Below are positions 1-11,632 of a DNA stretch of 64,000 bases, in pieces (the first letter of the stretch is position 1; every line of letters begins with the position of its first letter). The notes below the pieces were generated by a model. That model saw only the letters and a list, made by a program, of their open reading frames with translations. It did not search any database and was not told the DNA's origin. This DNA comes from Adiantum capillus-veneris (Eukaryota > Streptophyta > Polypodiopsida > Polypodiales > Pteridaceae): contig CM043944.1 in NCBI GenBank assembly GCA_014529385.2, positions 169,393,740-169,457,739 on the forward strand. Reading direction: 5' to 3'. The translations under genes and the position numbers were made by a program.

Positions 1-690
1 GAAAAATTCACTTTTCTTTTGATTAACATAAAGTTTATTCTCTCTTAGAACTTGAAATATTACATGGAGGTGTTTCTTGTGTTCGTCTAATGAATTAGAG
101 TAGATGATGATATCATCAAAGAACACTCCAGTAATGAGGCCTGAATAGCTTCTCCATCAAGCGATTGAATGTGGTTGGTGCATTGGTCAAGCCAAAAGGC
201 ATGACAATGTATTCGTAAAGACCAAATGTAGTGCGGAATGCGGTCTTTACAATGTCTTGATCAACTATCCTTATTTGATGATAGGCACTTTTTAGGTCAA
301 TCCTACTGAAGTAGGTGGACCATTGTAGCTTATCAAATAGGTCTTCTATCCGTGGAACGGGAAACCTATTCTTGATAGTGATCCTATTTAGTGCTCTATA
401 GTCGACACACATATGATATGTGCCGTGTTTCTTTTGCACTAGTAGCACAAAAGAACAAAATGGAGATGAGATAGGCCTAACCATGCCCTTCTCAACTAAC
501 TCATGCACTTGCCACATAATATCCTCTTGTTGAGCTTGAGAAACTCTATAAGAAGGTTTGTTAGGCGGTGAACTTCCTGGAAGAAGTTCAATTGCATGGT
601 CATTACCTTGTTTAGGAGGTAGCTCACAAGGGATGTCGTCAATAAAGAAATCTTGAAACCCATTGAGAAAATTGGGGGTAACTCTAATTC
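1..690 (-). pseudogene. Ty3/gypsy reverse transcriptase fragment
   Basis: Translated on the minus strand this is the N-terminal two thirds of a gypsy reverse transcriptase: a VQKKHGTYHMCVDYRALN block, then RIDLKSAYHQIRI, then [17 protein letters not shown]. The catalytic FDDIIIYS motif follows in a different frame near 90-118, so there is a one-base frameshift at about 118-125. Reading continues off the left edge. Upstream residues (about 520-690) match the linker between protease and RT. No RNase H or LTR of this copy is inside the window. The family assignment is firm; the subfamily is not determined. Confidence 0.9.
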
Positions 691-720
691 CTTTTGATTG
701 TGTATATTTTCTTTTGCTAA

Positions 721-1413
721 AACATTAGGTTATCTTTGCCCTTCTATAGATTTGCTCCTTTTTAATATTTTCCCTCTCTTGCCATCACAGCTTAGCCCCT
801 TGATACTTAAGGTACACGAGAAGATCTTCGCTGCAGATGAGTATAGCCGAGACCTACAAGAATCTTTCCAAAAGATTAAGGATGCTATCTCTATCTCACA
901 ACAAAGGAAAAGGCTGCTGCTAACAAGCACAGAAGAGCCCAAGCCTTTAAAGAAAATGATTGGGTCTTACTCAAATTTCCCAAGGCTTGATTAAGGCACA
1001 CGACGGGCAAGAATCCTATGGGACACCAAAAGTACTATGCTAAGTTAGCAAAAAGGTACTATGGTCCCTTCCAAATTCTTAGGCCAATCAATGAGATGGC
1101 CTATCAACTCAAGTTGCCCAGCCATTGGCTCATAGACAATGCTTTCCATGTGAGCCTATTAAAGCCTTACAAAGGAGAGCCACCACAAGAACCAACAATT
1201 GAAGACCCACCGAAGATCGAGGACCAAGAAGAGGTGTTGCAACCCGAGTCCATACTCCAACATAAAGACAAGGTACTAAGAGATGGTAAGACTATCCGAT
1301 GATATCTTATTAAGTCTAAGAATTACCCTTTTGAAGATGCTAGATGGATGCAAGGCATACAATTAAAGCATAACCTAAACCTTGTCAATGCTTACAATGC
1401 TTCCCAAGAGTAA
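721..1413 (+). pseudogene. Ty3/gypsy integrase C-terminus with chromodomain-like tail
   Basis: The plus strand encodes the end of a gypsy polyprotein. It has a GYLCPSIDLL segment like the 'FGYLP-SP-D' part of the integrase core, then a coiled stretch. The GPF module follows (KYYAKLAKRYYGPFQIL, YQLKLPSHWLIDNAFHVSLLKPY), and then a chromodomain-like ending (YLIKSKNYPFEDARWMQ) stopping at 1411-1413. It is broken by frame changes near 905-1010 and an in-frame TGA at 1300-1302. It lies opposite in orientation to the RT fragment on its left, so the two do not belong to one intact copy. The LTR that follows (from 1762) is in the right place to be its 3' LTR. Confidence 0.8.
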
Positions 1414-1761
1414 GCAAATGTACAAATGTTAAAACTGAACAAAATTTTTGTCTTCTAAGACTCTTTTTTTTTTATTGTGCACAAAAATGAAGTAGTATGC
1501 ATGCTTAGATCAAGTTTGCGGAGACGACGTCTCCCGAACACCAAGTAGAGCTTGTCACTCTACTATGGAAGATGATAGGACTAATGTGCAAACATGCTTG
1601 TGGCAGCCTCACGCTCTCAATCACCAAATAGACTAGTCATCCATTGTGGAATGATGTCGTAGGGTAACATAGGGATCCTCTACCCGCTAGGAAAAATAAC
1701 TAATGAATATGCTTTATCTTCTCTACCCCATAGTCGAAGACGACTATGATTTCAAGAGAGA
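1414..1761 (+). other. 3' untranslated stretch with polypurine tract
   Basis: No coding signal is seen between the integrase stop and the LTR. The last bases (about 1751-1761, TTCAAGAGAGA) are purine-rich and directly precede the LTR, as a polypurine tract should. The middle is AT-rich and unremarkable. Confidence 0.45.
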
Positions 1762-2887
1762 TGTAATGTCATAATAATCAATATCTAATTATCCTAAATG
1801 ATTTTCTCATGTTAAACTGATCATTTAATATGGGGAAGTGCCAGGGGAGAAGAAGCTAGAATATTGGTTAAGCTAGCAGACCGGCCACAGTAGAGATCCA
1901 AAGGAGGGAAAATAGGGATCCAAAGGGGGGCCCATCTACAACATATCAATGTGCAACAATAGGGCTTAAAAGCCCCTAAGGTTCAGCCCATTAAGACTTC
2001 CACAATGCTAAGGTTCCAAAATTCAAAGGCTGAGTCCACAGGCCAAACACTAGGGAAATTGGATGCTTAGTGTGTGTCACAAAAAGTCTTTATCAATCCC
2101 TACATAGGAGGGGGCGAGCCTTGCAAGTAGGGGATGAGAGAGAAACTCACACACACACACACACACACAAGCTCCCTTTACACAAAGGGAATGAAGGACA
2201 CATGTCAGCTCCCTAGCCCAAATGCCCATAAGGTGTACTCAAATACTATTGGATGGCCTTGGAGGTGGACCAATGAGAATTAGGCTAGAGTAAATCTAGT
2301 TTAATTATTTTCTAAACACTTAATAAAAGAAACAATGGGAATTAATCTCTCTAGAATACTATTGGACAGTCTTCCAAGGGGTCCAATGAGCATTCAGCAG
2401 CCCAATGGCTTGCCTGATTCCTATTGGCCAGGAGGCAAAGGGGTCCAATGAGAGTTTAGTTGCATTTATTAATTACCTAAAGCTATCACAAAAGGGGAAA
2501 GGGGGGCACATGTCAGAAGGCTATCACTTATGCTGCTTAATTACCATTGGCTAAGCCTGGGGAGGTCCAATAGGATGCTAGCAAGAGAAAATAGCAAGAG
2601 GGGTTGACCAAGAGAGAGAGGGGGGTGATTTTTCAAAGGTATTATCACCTACACACTCACACTAGCTCATGTGTGGAGTAAGAAGACTCTCTCTCTCCTT
2701 CTCAAGCTTTAATGGAAAGATTATCACCTACTACAAGCTTGTGAGAAGGGAGGCCTACACCAACAACTCCTAGCTTTGTGATGCAAATCCAACCAAGATC
2801 CAAGCTTCAATGCATGCTCATCTCCTCTACCATGATAATTATTAAGCTAAGATATGCTAATATGAGTGATTATGTGAGGAGATGTAC
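1762..2887 (+). repeat. Gypsy LTR, copy 1 (matches 61.57-62.74 kb)
   Basis: This non-coding block shares an ordered series of similar segments with 61,568-62,735. Examples are the AATGATTTTCTCAT start region, the 'tccctacaaggaggg' block before a 'gatgagagagaa' block, the GCCTACACCAAC block, and the GCAAATCCAACCAAGA block near the end. The two are diverged but collinear over about 1.1 kb. Because it follows a gypsy integrase and a purine tract, I read it as a 3' LTR beginning TGTAATGTC; the right end is approximate. A CA microsatellite lies at 2148-2169. Confidence 0.6.
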
Positions 2888-3356
2888 ATCTTTCTCGTAA
2901 GAATACTCGTTCTTCCTCTCAATCTACTCTCATACCCCGCTAGCTCTCACCATCTTTGAAGGTGTGTGAGGTCTTGGGTCTGAGACCATAAGGGAGTTGA
3001 TGTGTTTGATAAGTGTTTTACTTAGTTCATGAAGTTTCCATCTTCATTGCACTAGCTAGTATTGAAGGAACACAAGAAATTGTATTGTAAAATGTCTCTC
3101 TTAATGGGAGAAACCATAATACAAAGCCTTTTGGAAGGGGGACCGGCTCCATGCAAATCCGGTCCTCAACTATTTTCAATTGCTTAATTTCTCTCTCTTT
3201 TGAAGTATTGTTCATGCTATCTAACTAGGTGTTATGGCTTTTGTTGCTTTCTCCACCCAAGCACTCTTGTTGATCTCATTAGGAATCTATTCTAATGAAA
3301 TGCTCACTATGCTCATGCTATTTTCTGCTACACACAAGTTACTAGGCCATTAAATG
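2888..3356. other. Unassigned non-coding stretch
   Basis: This lies between the end of the LTR and the truncated copia element. Short minus-strand reading frames (for example 3027-3215) have no family features. I see no repeat copy of it elsewhere in the window. Confidence 0.4.
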
Positions 3357-4480
3357 TTACACCGTAGGTTTCTTCTTGCTCAACCATGATATACATGAAC
3401 TGCCAAGCATGAAACAAAAACCACTTGTGGACACTCGCGTGTCAAAACAACCAGCCGAATCGGAGTCCGAAAAAGCATGTAAACATTGCGGCAATGATCC
3501 TCCCTTGAGATAAAACAAACCAAGATGTAAAGTTCCACTAAGGTACCAGAAAATCCTCTTGATAGCCTGCCAATGCTTAGACCCTGGGCTATGCATACAT
3601 TTGTTGACCTGTGAGACTCCCTATGAGACTCCTGTGATCTGCATACATAAATGAGGCAGCCAACAACAGTTTTATAAAGAGTGACATCAGCAGGATCGCG
3701 AGAATCATGTAGAATCAACTTCAAACCTGTTCCATGGGAGTGGTATTAGGTTTGCAATCCTCAAGTCCAAACTTACATAGCAATGTCTCTATGTAACTTT
3801 TTTGACACAAGGCAATACCACCATCACACTGCTTAAACTATATACCCAAGTAGTGATGCAACAACCCCAAATCTTTCATCTTGAAAGTAGCATTCAAATC
3901 AACCTTAAACTCAGCAATATGTCTCTCATTTGGTCGAGTGATCAGCAAATCATCGACATAAAGAACCACAATGAGAAGTACATCGCCCTCACGCTTTACA
4001 TACAATGTGCTTTCTGTTGGACTGTTACAAAAGCCTCGTTTGACCAAATGAGTGTCAGCTTTTTCATACCAAGCACGGGGAGATTGCTTCAACCCATACA
4101 AAGCTTCTTACATCTACACACTTTGTCCTCTTGTCCTTTTATGACAAAACCGCGAGGCTGCGTTACATAAACTTCCAAAAATATGTCACCATTCAAGAAA
4201 GCAGTAACAATGTCTGATTGATGTACATCCCAACCAAAATGAGCTACCAATGCACATAGAAAACGCACAGTAGTCATACGACAAGTGGGAGCAAAGGTTT
4301 CTTCATAATCTATGCCTTTTTGCTGTGCATAACCCTTTGCAACAAGTCAAGCCTTATGGAAATCGATCTCACCATCCGGCTTGCGTTTCAACTTGTACAC
4401 CCACTTCGTACCAATGGCCTTTTTGCTAGGAGGCAAATCACATAAAGTCCATGTGTCATTTTCTATAAGTCCATCATATT
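3357..4480 (-). pseudogene. Copia RT and partial RNase H
   Basis: RT pieces lie in several frames: [13 protein letters not shown] at about 4060-4101, then LYVDDLLITRPNE carrying the catalytic YVDD at about 3930-3980. The connection segment follows, then RNase H with FSDSDSAGCFDTRVSTSGFC and SCISWLSKKKPTV ending at 3357. The fingers region (about 4200-4480) is recognisable only as scattered short matches ([14 protein letters not shown] at 4089-4277). At least four frame changes and several stops occur. RNase H is cut off before its last acidic residues. Confidence 0.85.
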
Positions 4481-5036
4481 TTGATTGCATGGCAACCATC
4501 CAAATTTTTGAATTTGTGCTTCATCAAAAGACAGAGGCTCCTCAACATCATGTAAGCTAGACACAGCCAAAGCATAACAATCCAATGTGTAAGATGCATG
4601 ACGAGAGCTTGAACGAGTACTAGAAAAAGGTGCATCCAATTTACTGTCACGCAAAGTGTGCACCAGCCATTTTGGCATACCTCCATCCTGCTCATTTTCA
4701 GCCCTTTCCTCATCAAGTACATCATGTACATATGCATCATAATAGGCTGATCTGTAACATTTTCAGAAACATAGGCTGTACATTTTCCACATTGGAACTT
4801 ACATTTGTATTTTCACCACCACTGGAAAGAGGAAACAAAGTTTCATAAATGTCCCATGAGCTTACATTACTGTCTGTAGTACATGACCACAAGGGCTGAA
4901 TAGAATCTTCCACAAACACTACATCCCATGAAACCAGAATATGTTTTGTTTGCGGATGATACAACCTATAACCTTTGCTTTCATCACTATAACCAACCAA
5001 AATACATTTGACAGCCTTATCATCCAATTTCCTGCA
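4463..5036 (-). pseudogene. Copia integrase-RT linker
   Basis: This continues from the integrase past a stop at 5037. The segment after it reads KAVKCILVGYSDESKGYRLYHPQ (about 4960-5015) and WDVVFVEDS. It is the conserved 'F-GY-KGYR-Y-P' block after the copia integrase core. The rest (4463-4960) is the variable linker before RT, now in shifted frames. Confidence 0.75.
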
Positions 5037-6440
5037 CTATGTTTGTGGCACCAAAGCATATGCCAAACAGCCAAAAACACGCATGTGCTCAATAGAAGGC
5101 TTTCTATCATGCCATGCTTCACATGGAGTAATAGACTGCAAAGCTTTTGTAGGACACTTGTCTAGTACATAAGTGGAACGCATGATAGCCTCAAGCCAAA
5201 AAGCATGCGGCAAAGCTTGACTTTTGACCATACATCGTGCCATTTCCGTAAGTGACCTATTTTTCCTCTCAGCAACAACATTTTGTTGAGGTGTATAAGG
5301 CATTGTACATTGGTGTTTTATCCCACGACTAGCCAGAAATGCATTGAATTCATGAGACATATACTCCCCCCCTCGATCGGAACGGAGGGTGCCCATAGTA
5401 CATTTCGAGACATTTTCAGCCATAGCCAAAAATTGTTTGAAGCACATAAAAACTTTGGACTTCACTTTAAGCGGAAATACCCATGCATGCCTGGAGTAAT
5501 CATCAATGAAAGTCATGAAGTAAAGGTAATTGCCCAAGGACGGAGTTTGCATGGGCCCAAATACATCACTATGTACAAGTTGCAACCTGCATGTGGCCCG
5601 AACTGAACCATCCTTTAGAAACTTAGAACGTTGCATCTTACCCAAAATACAGCCTTCACAAACATGTCTGACAGGTGCTTCAAGAGGTGGCAAAGAAGCA
5701 ACCATATCAGATTTCTGCAAACGCAACAAACTGGCAAAATTCAGATGATCGAAACGTGCACGCCAAAGTTTTGCATTTGAAATAGCCCTTGAATCTGCAA
5801 CTACATTTGCAAAATTTTGTCCACACTTGTCATACAAAGTGAGCTTATACAGCCCATGGCACAAAAGGCTAGATGCAACAATTTCATCACCAAAACTGAG
5901 ATCATGAACTATACATCTGTCATCCACAAATTTGACTACAATTCCAAGTCTAGTAAGTACGGATACAGATAAGAGATTCTTCTTGATCCCAGGTACATAA
6001 AGTGCATCAACAAATGTGAAGGAACTGCCATTTGCAGTAGTAAGCAAAATCTTTCCAACTCCCTGAAATGGATAAGAGGCATTGTTGGCACAAGTGACTA
6101 AATTCCCATGAAGGACAGACTCGAGAGAGGTGAACAATTCACGATGTGAGGTAATGTGCTTTGTAGCACCACTGTTGAAATACCACACATGTGAATCTGC
6201 AGCAATTGACAAGCATGAATCATGGACAGTAGGATTGTAAGTACACTCTGTGCTAAAAGCCCATTCTGCATCAACATCAGCATTATAGTCTCCTTTTACA
6301 GAAGACTCAACAATGGATGCATTTGTAGTGGAACCAGCATTTGCAGTGGAACCACCCTCTTTCTTCTTAGCCTCTTTGACCTTCAACTTAGGACACGACT
6401 TGATCAAGTGATCATTAGCTTTACAATAATGGCAATGCAT
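5037..6440 (-). pseudogene. Copia zinc knuckle, protease and integrase (467 codons open)
   Basis: This is the longest open part of the element. From the N-terminus there is a CCHC knuckle (CHYCKANDHLIKSC), then the protease site in the context WYFNSGATKHIT, then the integrase zinc region and core. The core has HSDVFGPMQTPSLG (first Asp), TLRSDRGGEY (second Asp) and TPQQNVVAERKNR (Glu). Two catalytic or structural positions are changed. The protease Asp of the usual DSG is Asn here, and the first His of the integrase HHCC finger is Arg (LWRARFDHLN). QQNG is also QQNV. It is inactive even where the frame is open. The displayed start is only the first Met in frame; coding continues upstream. Confidence 0.9.
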
Positions 6441-6565
6441 CTTCTTTTTGCCCTTATCACCAGAATTGCCAGACGAAGTGCTGCCAGCAAAAGCATTGGG
6501 AACAAAAGTTTTACCACTCGCAGCAGAACCATAAGAAGTGGCTGCATTGCTGTTACCACCCTTTC

Positions 6566-7282
6566 TTAGAGAAGCAATAAAATCCTGTTCAACTGCACAC
6601 GCTGTCTAGTCCTTTGTTTTTTGGAAAGTGACTCTTGCAACAACAATGTGCGCAATGCATCCAAGTTGACAACTTCTGGATTTCCTTGGGTCATAAGTCT
6701 CCAAGTATTAGCAAAAGTCTGGTAAGAATCTGGTAAGGCATCAAGAACAGTCTGCACAAGGGAACTGTCTAAAATGACTTCACCTGCAGAAATGAGTTTC
6801 TCATTGATATCCTTGACACTAGCAAGGAAAGTGTCCATATCATCTTCTTCATGCATAATCTTCGACTCCAACTCTTTACGCAGCAAAGCAATTTTAGCCT
6901 CATTGCAACTTGCATAAAGACTAGCCAAAATATCTCAAGCCTGTTTTGCAAATTTTGCTGAACGAATGTGAGAAACAATGGTGTGCTTCACAGACAACGC
7001 AATCAACACATGAGCGTGTGCATCCTTTACATCCCAACGAGCTTGTTCTGTCGTAGGCAAAACAACTCTAATAGCAGCAATCCTTGCAGCAAGACCTACA
7101 ACACTCTCAACATCGCCTGCATCCTAAGAACCAAGACGTACATCAATGCCCTGCAAAATATTCTAGACGCCCTTTGACACAAGAACATGTTGCATCATGT
7201 AAGCCCACATAGGGTAATTGTCCCCATCCAACCTGTCCTCAGCAGCAAACATCTTGAACACATCTGTGTTGTTGTCAGCCAT
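6566..7282 (-). pseudogene. Copia gag
   Basis: The gag start is the ATG at 7282-7280 (MADNNTDVFKMFAAEDRLDG), about 350 bp downstream of the primer site. Within it come DNYPMWAYMMQHVLVSKGV and then a stop at about 7160-7165 where a Trp codon is expected (TGG to TAG). The next part has a stop at about 6934 (QA-stop-DILASLY, again a Trp position). The UBN2-like end follows: LVQTVLDALPDSYQTFANTW. A frame change before the zinc knuckle separates it from the next ORF. Gag would form the virus-like particle. Confidence 0.8.
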
Positions 7283-7630
7283 GGTAAATGTTGCACCTGA
7301 TGTGAAAACTGCCCGAAAAGAGGAGAAACGAAGCGGGAACAACACGTGCTTTATAGCACAAACCGTAGAAGACTGTAAGACACCTATTATGCATAAAGTG
7401 GCACTAACAAAAATTTTGCACAAAATGACGAAATAGCCTGTGCAGACCTGCCTGTAGTGGAAACGAAGGCCGTAATGAGCCCAAATAAAAAATCTGAGCT
7501 GACTAGGCTCTACTAGCTCACCCAAAATATTTGTTGACCTGCAAACGCTCGCCAAACCTCGCTGTAATCGAAGAAAATGAGCAGGCGTGTGTTGGAGCAG
7601 ATGGCGACTAAGCCCGGGAGGATGTAACCT

Positions 7631-7642
7631 GCTCTGATACCA
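7631..7642 (-). other. Primer binding site, initiator Met tRNA
   Basis: On the minus strand this reads TGGTATCAGAGC, the exact complement of the 3' end of plant initiator tRNA-Met. It begins two bases downstream of the LTR end. Confidence 0.9.
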
Positions 7643-7644
7643 AT

Positions 7645-7871
7645 TGTTGGAATTAGGGTTGTAGAGAAACGCACACAACTTGGAGAAGACGAAGGAAGCT
7701 CAAGGCACAAAATAGAGAGTGTGTTACTTAGTGTGCAATGGAAAGATAGATAGCCCTAGAGTGATGGGCGTATATACAATGCACGGGGGAAAAAACCTCC
7801 TAAAGAGGGAAAAAATGCCACGACGGTCCTAGTGTGTTCATACACATCATTGCCACATGTGTATGGTAACA
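7645..7871 (-). repeat. Copia 5' LTR (short)
   Basis: On the minus strand it starts TGTTACCATAC and ends CTAATTCCAACA, so it has the TG...CA ends. It abuts the primer site, which fixes its inner end. At 227 bp it is short, as is common for copia LTRs. The outer end is inferred from the inverted TGTT/AACA termini because no second LTR is present for comparison. Confidence 0.75.
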
Positions 7872-7881
7872 CAGTGTCTGT

Positions 7882-8780
7882 TCAGTGGACCTTTGACTTG
7901 TCAAGTGCCTTCTTCCTTTTACACAGTGCCTTGGATGCCTTTGGAATTCTAGATCCAATATTTTCTTTTTGAATTAATCTGAATAGTACTTCTTGATCTA
8001 GATGGTCCTTTCTAGTAGTCTTCATCTCAACTTCATGAGGGGTTAGTGGATTCCAGGTCTTGGTGTTAGCATCATACAAAGTGTGTTTGCCTTTTTTCAA
8101 TCTAGCTCTTGTCAGCTTTAGGATGTGGTGTGCATCCACCCCTAAGGAAATGGCTAATTTCATTTTATACGTGCTTTGAATAGAATCTTAGTCATTTCTC
8201 TTAACTAGTGCAGAGCTTGCCTTGCTACCAAATTATTTTTCTAGAATCTTGGAGGCTTTGACTATTAGTTGAAGAATTTGGTTCGTGATCTTAATGAGGC
8301 TTTTGATTTGAATTTTCCATTGGCCCATTAAGAGTTGGAACTTGTGTAAATCAGCAATGAGATCATTAACCACAATCTTCTGCATTGCCTCCTGCAACAC
8401 TTGATTCCATGCCAGCCATTCCATGGATGCTTCCTCATACAAGAACATGAGCCCATCTGCTATCTGAATATATCGGTGATGTTTGCGAGCTTAGTGTGAG
8501 GCAGGTAGAGGGCTAGAGAGAATTGAGATAGCTATGCTTCTTTGGTTGGAATGACATATAAAAGTGCTAGAGAATCAGGTACAAACTCTAGAAAATTCAG
8601 TACCATTTGATTCTCCTGTTGCATCATCTTTTCGGAAATGTGAACCACATGAAATAAACTTTTTAACTTTGTCTCCTGCTCACAAAGAGTCATTCTAGTC
8701 TTGGGTCCTCTGCTGCTAGTAGAATTGTCTTCTAGTAAAGCCCTGACGTGTAGATCCAGAACACCCCTGGCATTTTGCAT
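7882..8780 (-). pseudogene. Decayed ORF of unknown family, C-terminal part
   Basis: Three broken minus-strand frames (8532-8780, 8233-8448, 7882-8163) look like the remains of one protein. They are rich in Lys, Gln, Glu and Leu and probably helical or coiled (VLQEAMQKIVVNDLIADLHKF; LKSLFHVVHISEKMMQQENQ). I recognise no family. Position and character suggest the C-terminal half of the ORF whose N-terminal part is at 10.1-11.2 kb. It resembles in style the coiled-coil ORF at 40.4-43.6 kb. Confidence 0.35.
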
Positions 8781-10128
8781 CTAGATGAGCACCTCTTCTG
8801 TCGTTGGTGGATATCCTTCATGCATTCGTATGTTGGTGTAGTGCCCAATAGCATTTCCACCTATATTCCCAGTGACTTGAGATTTGTCGTGGTTAATTAT
8901 TTGCAATTGGGTTTACAACTTTTTCATCAGTTGCTAGATACCATTCTAGTATTCTTTCTATGACTTAGATAGAGCTGGGATGTGGGGGTAATTGACAAAC
9001 TATCTGATCATGGTACCTGGTTGACTTTTAGTCTAACACCATGCATCTTGCTTCCACATAGAGCATTTGAAACCTCACCAAGTACAAATATATTGAGTCA
9101 TCCTCCAAATACTTATGGATCTAGAGATGTTTTTGCATATAAGTCTTTCGCTCAGCGTCAGTAGCTCATTTGAGTGATTGTGATTAGACTCATAGTCAGG
9201 TTCCAATAGAGTGGCCTTGCCCTTACCCTAACTATGATCTACATGTCTGCTAGTTTGTTGATGCTCAGGTGGATTCTCTTGGTTGTTCCGAGCAGGGGTG
9301 GTTGATCCTCAGCAAGCCTATCAGCAACATGATCTGGAGTTTGACTCTTAGTGGGTGTTGATCCACCTGCTTCAGAATGGGCAGGTGGTCGGCGGGGTCA
9401 GGTACTAAGCCGCTGCCCAATGCCGGGTGTCTCTCCCTTCAAGCCTGCTACTAGTTTGCAATTGCTCTATGCTAGTAGCCACTCCCTCTGTAGGATTATC
9501 CTATTGACGCTACCCAACGGCTATGTTTTGTATTGTGTCTGCTGGGGTTATCTCAGTGCTTAGTGGTCTTTGTGTTCTGGTCGTGAACCCTTTCTGCAAG
9601 TCTATTGTCTTCCTCTTTTCTCTTGAGGGTCCAATCCTTGTCTAGGTTAATGGACTTTTTTCTCTCTTTTGGTTTTCCTTCAAAGTGATTTGTTGTAGTG
9701 TCCTTGGTCTGTGGCTTGGTCTTGTTTGTCCCTCCAGTCTCAATTTCTTTAGAAGACTCTACAGTGATCTTAGGTTCTTTGTTTTAGTCCCCCTATCCTA
9801 GATTGTTTGCACATTAATGTGTACTAGGGTTAGATCTTCCCATTATAAGAATTGACAGACATACCAGGCCTTGAATAGGTTTTTGGACTTGGCCTTGGCG
9901 GTCTGCTGCACCACGCTAGTGTATAAAAATTAATTGATATTTATATTGGCTTTAGGGTTTTGAATCTTGGCCAATAACATAGCACATGTCTTTTTTGAGA
10001 GATAGGTAGGGTTGTTTTTCAGGCTAATGGTGTCTGCGATGAATCTGTAGACAACCGTGCACTTTAGCATTGTGAGTGGGATGCCCCGAGCACCATTCTT
10101 TTGCTTCTTCTGGCCTGCTCATCTTACT
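8781..10128. other. Degenerate, mostly non-coding stretch
   Basis: No coherent frame on either strand. On the minus strand short Lys/Pro/Ser-rich snatches suggest the decayed middle of the protein whose ends lie on either side. I see no RNA gene or repeat. Confidence 0.4.
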
Positions 10129-11207
10129 TTAGAAATTTGCTAACTTCATATGTTGTTGCTGGTGTGGATTTTTGTGCATGTGGGATTCTAAACACGTGGG
10201 CCAATTCACCAGTGTCAGATCCAGTGTTCTGCCGTTTACCACCTCTATGTCCTTGTCAGCTTGGTATGTGGCTACCACTTGCTGAGTGATTCCAGCATCA
10301 AATGGTAATGTTGTAGCATCCACCACCACTTCCAGATTCCATAGTTTCAGCAAGGCCTACTCTCTCTCTTGAAAGACATACTTGGCAATTTTGTTGTGTT
10401 GGAACACACCTAGAGCTTTTGCTACAGAAGCCTTTAAGATCTCTGCTTTTGTTGTGGTAGTGTCTAGCGTCTGTTGCATGTGATATAAAGTGGGATTCCT
10501 TCTCATACACAACTCAGAAGAACCTATTTGTAGGGAAGAAATCTTACTTGTGGTAACCGAATCGTAGAGGGAGTAGCAAGTGTCTGAGGTAGGGTAATGG
10601 GCTAAGGAGGTGGTGTGTGCACAGACAAAGCTGTAGGTTGCAAGCTCAAGTACAGGGAGATGCAAGTAAAGTGTAGATGAGTGAAGCCTTTGCATAGTTA
10701 TATGTATACGTGCCATGAATGCTCCACTCTTTTCCCACCTTGGATTTTCGTGCACCGTTTTTGATGTGGCACACATGCATTTGCCTACTTGATTCATTAT
10801 TATTGACAAAACTCTTTTTATGAATTTTTCATTTATTTTCCCTAGATAATCGTTATTTGATATTGGCTTCTCTAGTGCATGTAACTGGATTTGGACTTGT
10901 CTGGCTTCTAGAGTCTGAATCAAGGGTTGCTTGAGAGTACTGAGTTGCTGATCTAGTGCTGGATTCGCCACATGTGGATCCACTTGAGAGTATTGAGTTG
11001 TTGATCTGGTGCTGGATTTTCCACATGTGGATTTTGGTCTGAAGTTGCTGGTACCTCTTCCACTGTTTCTAAAATTGGCATGGCATAGGAAAAGTTGAGT
11101 GGTTCCTCTTCTGCGTCTGTTACTAGTTCTACTAAAAGCTCCTCTGCTCTAGAATAGTATAACTTGATTTTGTCCCCATTGTAGAGTCCAGGCACATCCC
11201 TGTGCAC
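10129..11207 (-). pseudogene. Decayed ORF of unknown family, N-terminal part
   Basis: Minus-strand frames at 10,953-11,207, 10,357-10,983 and 10,129-10,353. The last reads LWNLEVVVDATTLPFDAG, then QVVATYQADKDIEVVNGRTLDLT. That layout, a helix followed by a 'V-NGR-LDLTP' strand, recalls the domain in the ORF at 42,998-43,645 (LTAMDGEKVEVQITPQLIANALKL). It also recalls what is called the putative plant transposon protein domain in angiosperms. The likeness is weak and seen by eye only. A duplicated 'DPH-ANPALDQQL' segment occurs around 10,925-11,035. Confidence 0.35.
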
Positions 11208-11632
11208 ATACCAACTTTGGATCCCGGGGCGGTCACTTTTTAGAATGTGTATGATATCACGTGAGTTAACCGGAGAGGATTATTAAAAGACCAACATGTA
11301 TAAAAATGTATACGTACAAAGGGGGGTGGGGGTTTTTTAAATAGGCTCACAGTGTAAGTATAGTATGTATATTGGGGTATTATTAATTACCTCTTGAATG
11401 CATGTGATATAGGGGTCTTTTGATAAGTGACTGCCCTGGGCTTTGGATGCACCAACAGCTCTAAATGAGGATGTCATCCAAAAATTCAACCACAAATTTA
11501 CCTAAATAAGTTCATAGAACCATGTCCATAAGCATCATAAAAACAAAGTTGGATCTTTTTTTTATCCAAAAAGAAGAACAAGAAATTCAAAATGACCAAA
11601 CCATGTGCAAAAAATTGTTTTATTAAAGAATA
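11208..11632. other. Unassigned stretch
   Basis: AT-rich, with a G-run (11,320-11,335) and no open frame of note. It lies between the decayed ORF and the truncated end of the next gypsy RT. Confidence 0.4.

Larger units (their letters stand above)
3357..7871 (-). mobile_element. Ty1/copia retrotransposon, 3'-truncated
   Basis: Reading leftwards on the minus strand the order is 5' LTR, Met-tRNA primer site, gag, zinc knuckle, protease, integrase, RT, RNase H. This is the copia order, with integrase before RT. The element stops abruptly at 3357 inside RNase H, just after SWLSKKKPTV, where the active-site segment with AEY should follow. No 3' LTR is found to the left. The coding frame is broken many times, so the copy is dead. 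Confidence 0.9.

Noticed and set aside
116-517. Pararetrovirus (caulimovirus-type) origin for the RT fragments
   Set aside because: RT wording, integrase neighbours, LTRs and primer sites are those of gypsy elements, and no movement or coat protein is seen.
2950-3356. 3' LTR of the copia element at 3,357-7,871
   Set aside because: No match to the 5' LTR (7,645-7,871) is found left of 3,357; the element is simply truncated.
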